A DNA stretch of 64,000 nucleotides from CALCZU01 sp964396165 (GTDB lineage Bacteria > Bdellovibrionota > FAC87 > UBA2466), in the NCBI GenBank assembly GCA_964396165.1, contig CAYNEF010000016.1, positions 10,700 through 74,699 on the forward strand. Direction: 5' to 3'. The position numbers and the translations under genes were made by a program. Shown piece after piece: positions 45,805 through 53,623 of the stretch; position 1 is the first letter of the stretch, and each line of letters starts with the position of its first letter. The notes beneath the pieces were generated by a model. That model had not been told where the DNA came from. It made no database searches and saw only the letters and a list, made by a program, of their open reading frames with translations.

Positions 45805-46722
45805 ATGAACTTATTATTCCTTTCCATCATTCTGAATATAAAAGTGGCAACTGCAGCCCACAAAAAAAGTACTCCTTATGTCTTTGATTATGACGCCTAT
45901 CGAATAGCTAGCCAAAGTTTAAGGAATGTAACTCCCAAGAGGGGAGATACAGAGGGTAACTCGTCAGTAAATCAAGAAGATTTAAGCAAGATATTTCCTA
46001 TTATTATCGCGTCTTCGTCAGGGAAAAAACGCACTGTGAACGTTCACCAACAAATTACATATCAGGCTTTGGGTGGATTGGTGAAAGAAAGTTGTCTATC
46101 GAAAATCGTTGAGGCAAACACCCAACAAGACAACGGCGACGCCTTTAAAGATGGTAGAAATCATTTTGATGACAATAAAATTTGTCCGAGTGCTGAACAA
46201 ATCGAAGTACATATTGTCCAGATAAAAAGTAACAATAGTGATTTAGATGAAAAGATAAAGCACTTTGGTGCCGTATTGCACGCAATTCAGGATTTTTATT
46301 CTCATTCAAACTATGCAGAAATTTTCTCAAATATCGTAAAAGGGAAAACAAGCGCAGATATAGAAACGATAAATTTTGGTATGGTTTGTAATGGCGACAC
46401 TCTTAAACCGTCAAAGGAACAGCCAAAAGAATTTAGGGAGCTCTTCACAGCGTGGTATTACGGCCACGGTGCAACAAATGAACGTGAGGGTCTTTTTAAC
46501 GAACTTCCTCATGCAAAATCTCATTTGTACTGGAACAAGGACTTACCCCCCGAAAAAAATACTTATGACTTCTATGCAGCCTTTCTGACATCGCAGTCTT
46601 CCTTTAAAGTTCCAACTGGCTGGCACCAAAATTTGTTTGATATCGCCTTTGATCTTCAGGTCCGTCATTCCAAGCAATATTTCAACAGAGTCAAAGAATA
46701 CTTTATCAACAAAGATTGTTAG
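45805..46722 (+). CDS. Secreted Het-C / zinc phospholipase C-like protein
   Basis: ATG 45805 with AGGAG gives 305 aa and a signal peptide (LLFLSIILNIKVATA). Core motifs are TVNVHQQITYQALG, NTQQDNGDAFKDGRNHFDDN and KHFGAVLHAIQDFYSHSNYAEI. His and Asp of the last block (G..LHA.QDFYSHS) are the conserved metal-type residues of Het-C and alpha-toxin-type phospholipase C domains. The catalytic role is inferred. A lytic secreted enzyme would fit interbacterial use. The next gene starts 43 bp later and may be a partner. Confidence 0.7.
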   Translation: MNLLFLSIILNIKVATAAHKKSTPYVFDYDAYRIASQSLRNVTPKRGDTEGNSSVNQEDLSKIFPIIIASSSGKKRTVNVHQQITYQALGGLVKESCLSKIVEANTQQDNGDAFKDGRNHFDDNKICPSAEQIEVHIVQIKSNNSDLDEKIKHFGAVLHAIQDFYSHSNYAEIFSNIVKGKTSADIETINFGMVCNGDTLKPSKEQPKEFRELFTAWYYGHGATNEREGLFNELPHAKSHLYWNKDLPPEKNTYDFYAAFLTSQSSFKVPTGWHQNLFDIAFDLQVRHSKQYFNRVKEYFINKDC

Positions 46723-46765
46723 ACTTTATAATCGATATACTCATCAAATAGAAAATCACAAACAT

Positions 46766-47584
46766 ATGAAGAAAACTTACAAAAATTGGTTCGAATATTG
46801 GAATGAGGTTTCGATTGGATTGGACAAGCACATTGAAGCTAGTCGTAATCCGCAAGCAGAAAAATATATAATATGCTCACTAGGGCTTTTCTCTTTTATC
46901 ACCGAAGAACTTCCTGACAAATGTAAAAAACATAAAGAAATTGTGCAGCATCTATATCCACTAATTATCGAACTTCACGATATTTTACGAAGTACACTAT
47001 TAACTCAATCACATCTGCTTACTGCGACTTCAGCCTTTAATCTTAGAAGTGCGTTTGAGATAACAAGTAATCTTACTTATATTTATTGCCATGCAACACC
47101 CTCTATTATGTGTGAAAGATTGAATGCATTTTATAGGTATGAGCAACTCATTGGAGCAAAATATTCTCCCAATTTAAAAGCTGAACCAGAACTTATAGAA
47201 CGTGAATTTGCTACTAAGCACCCGTATTGGTCCAAAAAAGACGGACTATTAAAAGAGGGAGCCGACTGGACAGGAGAAGATTTAAGTTTCAAAAAAATCA
47301 CTGAGAAAATTGGCAAAAGTAAAGACTACTATCAAATTTATAAATTGACCTCGAAATTTTTGCATGGCTCGCCAATTGTCATAAACCTCTACCGCAGTAA
47401 ATTTGGAACTAGCTGTGTAACAGATCCGAAACACTCTACGATGTTTAATTTAATGTGCGCACATGCGATTATGGAAGGTCTTAAGGAGTTTTGTAATTTT
47501 TTTGAAATAGAATTTCCAATGCATGATTATAGCCTAGTGCAGCTTGAAATGGTCAAAGTAGAAGCAACTTTGAACGAAGCTTAG
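46766..47584 (+). CDS. DUF5677-like helical protein
   Basis: ATG 46766 gives 272 aa; the open frame extends upstream into the previous gene, which is unlikely to be used. The layout is all helical with blocks LYPLIIELHDILRSTLLTQSHLLTATSAFNLRSAFEITSNLTYIY and YQIYKLTSKFLHGSPIVI, close to DUF5677-type proteins (R..E...N..Y and S...H). Such proteins are often seen in defence islands with unknown function. Confidence 0.6.
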   Translation: MKKTYKNWFEYWNEVSIGLDKHIEASRNPQAEKYIICSLGLFSFITEELPDKCKKHKEIVQHLYPLIIELHDILRSTLLTQSHLLTATSAFNLRSAFEITSNLTYIYCHATPSIMCERLNAFYRYEQLIGAKYSPNLKAEPELIEREFATKHPYWSKKDGLLKEGADWTGEDLSFKKITEKIGKSKDYYQIYKLTSKFLHGSPIVINLYRSKFGTSCVTDPKHSTMFNLMCAHAIMEGLKEFCNFFEIEFPMHDYSLVQLEMVKVEATLNEA

Positions 47585-47769
47585 TACTTTTCTGATTAGA
47601 CTTTCCCAAAAAAACAATCCAAAATCAATTAATCTAAAATTTCGAGGACCGATACTCCACAAATCCAAGCTTATTTATTTTCCCTCAAACCACCTAAAAA
47701 GCAATTTACCCTTGCGAGCAATCGCAACGCTAAGTCAAATTTTAGATTGTATGCTTATTTTATAGTTTG

Positions 47770-47805
47770 TTATACAATGTTAACTAATAGTTATATATTG
47801 TATAA
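47770..47805. promoter_or_regulatory. Inverted-repeat operator candidate before the R-M operon
   Basis: TTATACAAT (47770-47778) and ATTGTATAA (47797-47805) are perfect 9-bp inverted repeats with an 18-bp spacer in a very A+T-rich stretch. They lie 22-57 bp before the ribbon-helix-helix gene, the expected place for autoregulation. The promoter is probably in the same stretch. Confidence 0.6.
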
Positions 47806-47826
47806 TATTAACTTACGTGACTAACA

Positions 47827-48033
47827 GTGAACAATTCGAGCTTACCAAAGAGACATTTTACGAAAGGCGGGAGAAAATTTGTCGGCTTCCGTCTGCCGGA
47901 CGAACTCAAAAAGAAGATTGAATCGTTGGCTGACAAACTAGGTTGGACTGTAACGGATGTGGCACAGACAGCATTGGACCACTACGTCCACATCGAACTG
48001 TCCAAAGAGAAGCAGACAAAAAAAAAGGACTAG
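47827..48033 (+). CDS. Ribbon-helix-helix regulator of the R-M operon
   Basis: The 68-aa protein has a basic N-terminal strand (GGRKFVGFRLPDELKKKIESLADKLGWTVTDVAQTALDHYV), a typical CopG/Arc-type RHH fold. The start is GTG (47827; another in-frame GTG at 47818). It is first of four co-directional genes with no large gap. Control of the methylases and helicase, in the way R-M controller proteins work, is inferred. Confidence 0.8.
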   Translation: MNNSSLPKRHFTKGGRKFVGFRLPDELKKKIESLADKLGWTVTDVAQTALDHYVHIELSKEKQTKKKD

Positions 48034-48042
48034 AGGTTAGGA

Positions 48043-48693
48043 TTGGAATATTTAGAGAAAGACGATACTTCGCGAAGCTTGATTAAATCAAAAAAGCGCG
48101 TTGCAGATCATGGAGAAGTCTTTACACCTCCTTGGTTGGTCGAAGCTATGCTTGATCTTACTGGAGAGTCAGATCGAATCGAGGCTCGTTTTTTGGAGCC
48201 TGCATGTGGCAATGGAAATTTTTTAACTCGTATTCTGCAACGAAAACTTGCCGTCGTTGAACTTAAAAGCAGAAAATCTAGTCACAACAAGAAATATCTC
48301 GCTCTTATTGCTGTCATGTCTATCTACGGCATTGAGCTTTTGGAGGATAACATCATTGAATGTCGCAAAAGGCTGCTGTGCGTATTCGCTGATTATCTAA
48401 AGATAGAACCATCGGACGTACTTTATCGAGCAGCTTCCCGCGTATTGTCCTTGAACCTTATTCCTGGTGATGCGTTAAAAATGCGCACTAATGACGGTCG
48501 TCCCATCGTGTTTTCAGAATGGGAATATTTAAGTAGAGGAAGATTTCGGAGACGCGACTTTCGATTTGATCTTCTTAGCCAAACGTCTGGAGTCGGAAGT
48601 GAGGCAATAATTCCAATGAAAGTTTGTGCGGCAATGACTATCGGCGAAATCGAGAATTCCAAAACGAACAAAGTTCGTGAGGTGTTGTCGTGA
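48043..48693 (+). CDS. Adenine methyltransferase-like protein without a visible NPPY motif
   Basis: The 216-aa protein starts at TTG 48043. VADHGEVFTPPWLVEAMLDL is the entry helix of N6-adenine MTases; FLEPACGNGNFLTRIL is SAM-binding motif I; IYGIELLEDNIIECRKRL is motif II/III. I see no motif IV (N/DPPY/F). It ends in GTGA overlap with the next methylase, which does have NPPY. The two start with matching blocks (EVFTPP), so they may be diverged paralogues. It may be a non-catalytic SAM-binding subunit. Confidence 0.75.
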   Translation: MEYLEKDDTSRSLIKSKKRVADHGEVFTPPWLVEAMLDLTGESDRIEARFLEPACGNGNFLTRILQRKLAVVELKSRKSSHNKKYLALIAVMSIYGIELLEDNIIECRKRLLCVFADYLKIEPSDVLYRAASRVLSLNLIPGDALKMRTNDGRPIVFSEWEYLSRGRFRRRDFRFDLLSQTSGVGSEAIIPMKVCAAMTIGEIENSKTNKVREVLS

Positions 48694-50336
48694 CCACTAA
48701 AGCCTCTTTCACTTTGCGCGGACGCAACCCAGATGTGCTTACTTGCATTGCGAATCTTTCCAATGACGAGGTGTTTACTCCGCCAGATTTTGCCAATCAA
48801 ATGCTAGATACGTTAGCTCAGGCGTGGGCTGACAGTCATAAAGGTGCAAACATCTGGGCTGATCCTAACCTGAAATACTTCGACCCTTGCACAAAGTCTG
48901 GTGTGTTCCTACGTGAGATCACTAAGCGTCTCACCGAAGGTTTGAAGACTGAAATACCTGATCTGCAGAAGCGCGTGGATCACATCCTAACAATGCAAGT
49001 ATTCGGTCTTGGTATTACACATCTCACCAGTCTACTCGCACGACGTAGCGTGTATTGTTCAAAGTACGCCAACGGAAAACATTCAATCGCGAAGTCATTC
49101 TCCCATGATGATGGCAACATTTGGTTCGAACGTATGGAGCACACTTGGAAGGGTAGGCAGTGCAAATTCTGTGGAGCTGGAAAATCTGTATTTGATCGAG
49201 CCGAAGCTCTCGAAACCCATGCCTACACATTGATTCACACCGACATGCCCAAGACTAAAATCACCGAAATTTTTGGAGGAAGTATGCAATTCGACGTAAT
49301 AATCGGTAATCCGCCATATCAATTGACTGATGGAGGAGGAGGTACTTCTGCTGTTCCAATTTACCACTTGTTCGTGGAGCAAGCTAAGAAGCTAAAGCCA
49401 CGTTATCTATCAATGATTATCCCTTCCCGATGGTTTGCAGGCGGAAGAGGCCTAGACGAGTTCCGTGAGTCAATGCTCACGGACAAACAATTGCGCTCAA
49501 TTGATGACTACCTTGGTGCATCCGATGTATTTCCTGGCGTGGGTCTTAAAGGCGGTGTCTGTTATTTTCTTTGGGAGCGCGATAACCCAGGGCAATGCCG
49601 TGTAACTACGCGTTTCAAAGATTGGCCTGTCTCCACAGCTACACGCCCATTACTTGAACAAGGTGCGGAAGTGTTCATCCGTTTTAATGAGGGTGTATCT
49701 ATCCTTAAAAAGGTGATGAAGATTGAGTGCAGTACAACGCATGCTCTACCTGAAAACAAGCGTTTTGTAAGACTTGTTAGTGCAAGAAAGCCTTTCGGTT
49801 TGGCATCTACTTTTAGGGGAAAAACATCTAAATCGGCTGGTGACTTGGTGGTTTATCAAAGAGGTGGAAAAGGGTATATTTCACGAAGCAAGGTTTTAAG
49901 CGGAGCGACTCTAATAGATAAGTGGAAACTTTTCGTTGGCTTTGCTGCGCCGGGTACAGGCAACAAGGACACATACCCTCATCGCATAATTAGCACGCCG
50001 TTTGTTGGCGAACCAGAATCTATTTCTTCGGAAACGTATCTATGTATTGGTCCGTTCGATTCAAAACAAGAGGCGGAAAGCTGCTTATCGTATCTTTCAT
50101 GCCGATTGACTCGCTTTCTTATCCAATTACATAAATCCTCACAGAATACCACTCGTAAGGTTTACACGTTTGTTCCTATTCAGGATTGGACACGACTTTG
50201 GACAGATGCTGACCTCTACACAAAATATGGTTTAACCGAAAATGAAATCGCGTTCATTGAGAAGATTGTACGTTCTATGGGTTTGAGCGACGATTCCTCT
50301 GAAGAAGTCATTATGGATGAGGATGATAATGAGTAA
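48690..50336 (+). CDS. Eco57I-type adenine methyltransferase
   Basis: The 548-aa protein, GTG start, overlaps the previous stop as GTGA. DEVFTPPDFANQMLDTL, motif I-like FDPCTKSGVFLREI (the usual G-x-G is altered), a small Cys/His insertion (RQCKFCGAGK) and catalytic motif IV FDVIIGNPPYQL are visible. The C-terminal half (LSMIIPSRWFAGGRGLDEFRE, FPGVGLKGGVCYFLW, then a target-recognition-like region ending in FVPIQDWTRLW) is typical of type III/Eco57I-like methylases. It probably modifies adenine at an unknown site. Confidence 0.85.
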   Translation: MTTKASFTLRGRNPDVLTCIANLSNDEVFTPPDFANQMLDTLAQAWADSHKGANIWADPNLKYFDPCTKSGVFLREITKRLTEGLKTEIPDLQKRVDHILTMQVFGLGITHLTSLLARRSVYCSKYANGKHSIAKSFSHDDGNIWFERMEHTWKGRQCKFCGAGKSVFDRAEALETHAYTLIHTDMPKTKITEIFGGSMQFDVIIGNPPYQLTDGGGGTSAVPIYHLFVEQAKKLKPRYLSMIIPSRWFAGGRGLDEFRESMLTDKQLRSIDDYLGASDVFPGVGLKGGVCYFLWERDNPGQCRVTTRFKDWPVSTATRPLLEQGAEVFIRFNEGVSILKKVMKIECSTTHALPENKRFVRLVSARKPFGLASTFRGKTSKSAGDLVVYQRGGKGYISRSKVLSGATLIDKWKLFVGFAAPGTGNKDTYPHRIISTPFVGEPESISSETYLCIGPFDSKQEAESCLSYLSCRLTRFLIQLHKSSQNTTRKVYTFVPIQDWTRLWTDADLYTKYGLTENEIAFIEKIVRSMGLSDDSSEEVIMDEDDNE

Positions 50337-52857
50337 GCCTATAGAGGAAATCCTAACACCTAAGCCGCAGGCTCGTCCACGCATTTACGCCTATTCGATT
50401 GCGGATGCAGCGCATGCGGGACTACTCAAGATCGGCCAGACAACGCGAGACTTAAAAAAGCGTATATCGTCAGAGCAACTTGGCACTGCGGGCATTACCA
50501 ACTTTCGTATAGAGTTAGATGAGTCAGCAGAACGGGATGACGGAACGTTATTTAGCGACGGCGAAGTCCGAGATGCGCTTAAAGCTCGGAAATTCGAAAA
50601 AGTTATTTTGGGCAGAGCGAAGGAATGGATGCGTTGTAACGTTAAGGACGTCAAGACTGTCCTCACTGAGCTGCGCACAGGGCAGCGTTTCAGCGGTACA
50701 CATAGCGACACTTTCCCAATGCGTGCCGAGCAAGCCGAGGCAGTAAGACTGACGCACGCCTATTATCACTCTCGTTGGGCGGAGGACATGAACGTCGTGC
50801 CACGCTTTTTATGGAACGCGAAAATGCGTTTCGGAAAGACATTCACTACATATCAATTAGCAAAGAAACTTGGTGCGAAACGTGTACTCGTAGTCACTTT
50901 CAAGCCCGCCGTGGAGGATGCTTGGCAATCCGACCTCGAGTCGCACGCGGATTTTGATGGTTGGCAATACCTGAGTCGCAATTCTGACGCTGACCCGACG
51001 TCAGTTTCAGCAAAAAAGCCTTTAGTCTATTTTGGATCGTTTCAGGATTTATTGGGACGGGATGCTAGAGGTAAGGTCAAGCTGCAGAACCAATGGTTGC
51101 ACAAAGTGAAATGGGATTTAGTCGTATTTGATGAATACCACTTCGGAGCATGGAGAGAGACGGCAAAAGAGTTATTCGATGCAGAGGAGGATGAGGAAAA
51201 GCTCGAATACTCCAAGGCACTTGAATCTATAAATGAAGACTTAGCAGGGCTTTCTGACGAGATTCTACCAATCACTACAAAAGCCTATCTCTACCTCAGT
51301 GGCACTCCGTTCAAAGCTTTAGCTACGGGTGAATTCATCGAAGAACAAATTTTCAACTGGACTTACACCGACGAGCAGCGAGCAAAGGAGGAATTCGCAC
51401 AGAAGAATCCCGGTCGGTGGAACCCCTACGGCGGACTACCGCAGATGCGCCTACTCACCTACCAGATGCCAGAGGAACTGCTGGCTATTGCCAGTGGCGG
51501 TGAGTTTAATGAATTTGATCTAAATGAGTTTTTTGCTGCTTCAGGCGATGGAAAACAAGCTAAGTTCAAACATCAAAGCGACGTACAGAAATGGCTCGAC
51601 ATCATTCGCGGTGGTCACACGCACAAAACGGTGGAGCATCTCAAGACTGGTACGAAACCGCCGATGCCTTATGAAGACGCGCGGCTGTTACCATATTTGC
51701 AGCACTCGTTTTGGTTTCTGCCCAATGTGGCAGCTTGCCACGCAATGGCGAACCTGCTTGCTGAGAAACACAATGTGTTCTGGCGCAGTTACACCGTCAT
51801 CGTCGCAGCGGGTGCGGCGGCAGGAATCGGGCTCGATGCGTTGCCGCCCGTACGGGCAGCCATAGGAAGTGGATTCGAGACCAAGACAATAACACTTTCG
51901 TGCGGCAAGCTCACCACTGGTGTCACAGTTGCACAGTGGTCATCCATCTTGATGCTTCGTAATCTTTCATCTCCGGAGACCTATTTTCAGGCTGCATTTC
52001 GCGTGCAGTCGCCGTGGTCAATAAAGAACCCCAATGGTGACAATCCGAACGAAGAAGAAATACTAAAACCCATTTGTTTCGTTTTTGATTTTGCTCCGAC
52101 GCGCGCATTGCGACAGCTATCTGAATATGGAATCGGCCTATCCCCTAATGAACTGAACCCTGAGAACGCGGTCAAAGACCTTATATCATTCCTACCGGTG
52201 CTAGCTTACGACGGTGCGAACATGACTCAGATTGATGCGGGTGGCATTCTCGATATCGCTATGGCTGGCACATCTGCGACCCTTTTGGCAAGAAAGTGGG
52301 AGTCCGCACTATTGGTAAATGTAGACAATGAGACTTTGCGCCGTATTTTAGAAAGTCCTGAGGCGATGGCTGCAGTAGCACGCATTGAAGGATGGCGTGC
52401 GCTTGGTGATAACATCATCGAAACGATTATCAATAAGAGTGAGAAGGTTAAAGAACTCAAGAAAAAAGCTCAGGACGGCGATCTTACACCTAAAGAGAAG
52501 AAGCAGCTGACCGATGAAGAGAAAGAATACAGGTCTAAGCGCAAGCTCGTTCAGGAGAAATTAATCAAATTCGCAACGCGAATTCCTGCATTCATGTACC
52601 TGACTGATTTTCGCGAGAACACACTAAAGGACGTGATTACCAAACTAGAACCAGATTTGTTTTTATCTGTTACAGGACTAACGGTCGATGATTTCCATTT
52701 ACTTGTGCGTTTAAAGGTTTTCAATACTGATCAAATGAATCAGGCTGTCTTCGCATTTCGTCGGTATGAGGATGCGTCACTTCGATACACGGGAATCGAA
52801 AGTCACCAAGGGCTTAGCCACTACGGTCTCTACGATACTGTGGTCGCGAAGGAGTAA
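50329..52857 (+). CDS. GIY-YIG (T5orf172)-helicase restriction protein
   Basis: The 842-aa protein (two further in-frame ATGs at 50317 and 50323 precede it and overlap the methylase). Residues about 17-110 look like a T5orf172/GIY-YIG domain (YAYSIADAAHAGLLKIGQTTRDLKKRI, then EVRDALK). Next is an SF2 helicase: MRFGKT Walker A (about 166-171), VVFDEYHFG Walker B (DEYH), motif III LYLSGTPF and motif VI-like YFQAAFRVQSPW. The rest is helical with a charged coiled coil (KSEKVKELKKKAQDGDLTPKEKK). With the methylases it forms a type III-like restriction system. Base composition is richer in G+C than the McrBC neighbours. Confidence 0.8.
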   Translation: MSKPIEEILTPKPQARPRIYAYSIADAAHAGLLKIGQTTRDLKKRISSEQLGTAGITNFRIELDESAERDDGTLFSDGEVRDALKARKFEKVILGRAKEWMRCNVKDVKTVLTELRTGQRFSGTHSDTFPMRAEQAEAVRLTHAYYHSRWAEDMNVVPRFLWNAKMRFGKTFTTYQLAKKLGAKRVLVVTFKPAVEDAWQSDLESHADFDGWQYLSRNSDADPTSVSAKKPLVYFGSFQDLLGRDARGKVKLQNQWLHKVKWDLVVFDEYHFGAWRETAKELFDAEEDEEKLEYSKALESINEDLAGLSDEILPITTKAYLYLSGTPFKALATGEFIEEQIFNWTYTDEQRAKEEFAQKNPGRWNPYGGLPQMRLLTYQMPEELLAIASGGEFNEFDLNEFFAASGDGKQAKFKHQSDVQKWLDIIRGGHTHKTVEHLKTGTKPPMPYEDARLLPYLQHSFWFLPNVAACHAMANLLAEKHNVFWRSYTVIVAAGAAAGIGLDALPPVRAAIGSGFETKTITLSCGKLTTGVTVAQWSSILMLRNLSSPETYFQAAFRVQSPWSIKNPNGDNPNEEEILKPICFVFDFAPTRALRQLSEYGIGLSPNELNPENAVKDLISFLPVLAYDGANMTQIDAGGILDIAMAGTSATLLARKWESALLVNVDNETLRRILESPEAMAAVARIEGWRALGDNIIETIINKSEKVKELKKKAQDGDLTPKEKKQLTDEEKEYRSKRKLVQEKLIKFATRIPAFMYLTDFRENTLKDVITKLEPDLFLSVTGLTVDDFHLLVRLKVFNTDQMNQAVFAFRRYEDASLRYTGIESHQGLSHYGLYDTVVAKE

Positions 52858-53009
52858 TAGATTTTCATACCAACAAGTGGCGCTCATTTTGAGAATCAAG
52901 AGGCAGGATGTTAAAAGACAACTTCTCACAACTTAGTAATTCTCAAATAAACCGAACAGTAAAAAATTCTCTTTCAACACCTATTAAATCAACATAGTTG
53001 TAAATCAAT

Positions 53010-53318
53010 TTATATAACAGCTTGTAAAACCTTCTTAGCCGCAATTGAAAAAGTTGTTTTAGGTTGGTACATTGTCACAGCAATGAGAAATGTGGCTCTT
53101 GCCACTTTTACTGCACCTTCATGATGCGGCGCACAGAATGCGTCTGCAACAAAGCGATCAGATCGTGCAAAGTCCTTACATCCAGGTGCGATGCAAATTT
53201 GAATTTCGCTTCCGCAGAAGTTGCACTTACACTTATCTCTTAGATATTTTGATTCATCTGTTACTGTAGCTCGTGTTTTACGTTCACAATAAGGACAGCG
53301 GCCTGACGGTTTCTTCAT
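53010..53318 (-). CDS. Small zinc-ribbon protein
   Basis: The 102-aa protein has CPYCERK and, 20 residues later, CKCNFCGSE, making a zinc ribbon. A second cluster follows (CIAPGCKDFA, FCAPHH). The C-terminal part (FLIAVTMYQPKTTFSIAAKKVLQAVI) is hydrophobic. No named family is recognised. It is the only minus-strand gene between the R-M and McrBC operons, so it may be a passenger. Confidence 0.6.
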   Translation of the reverse strand: MKKPSGRCPYCERKTRATVTDESKYLRDKCKCNFCGSEIQICIAPGCKDFARSDRFVADAFCAPHHEGAVKVARATFLIAVTMYQPKTTFSIAAKKVLQAVI

Positions 53319-53623
53319 TGATACCTCTAATTTTTAAGCTTCTCATTAGCAAGCTATGAACTATTTAGCAATCTACACACGAGTTAATTATTTTGTCACA
53401 TGCTGCAATATTAGCTTCGCATAGCTACCAGCAGTCAAATGAACACTGTGTGTTATTGATAACCAGATTAAATAAGCAATTCGCGTACGCAGCCTTTACC
53501 ACTAATATGGAAACTCTGCTCAAAATCAATAACGTTACACACTAATAACTAACTCATTGATCTCTCAAGGTTTTACCGAAAACTACCGATACAGAAAGCG
53601 GACGAAAATACTCAGGAGTACGT
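53319..53623. other. Intergenic region upstream of mcrB
   Basis: 305 bp without a gene. It holds one 12-bp palindrome GTTATTGATAAC (53452-53463), a possible operator, and the AGGAGTACGT ribosome site of mcrB at the right end. Divergent promoters for the zinc-ribbon gene and mcrBC must lie here, but I could not choose boxes. Confidence 0.5.
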
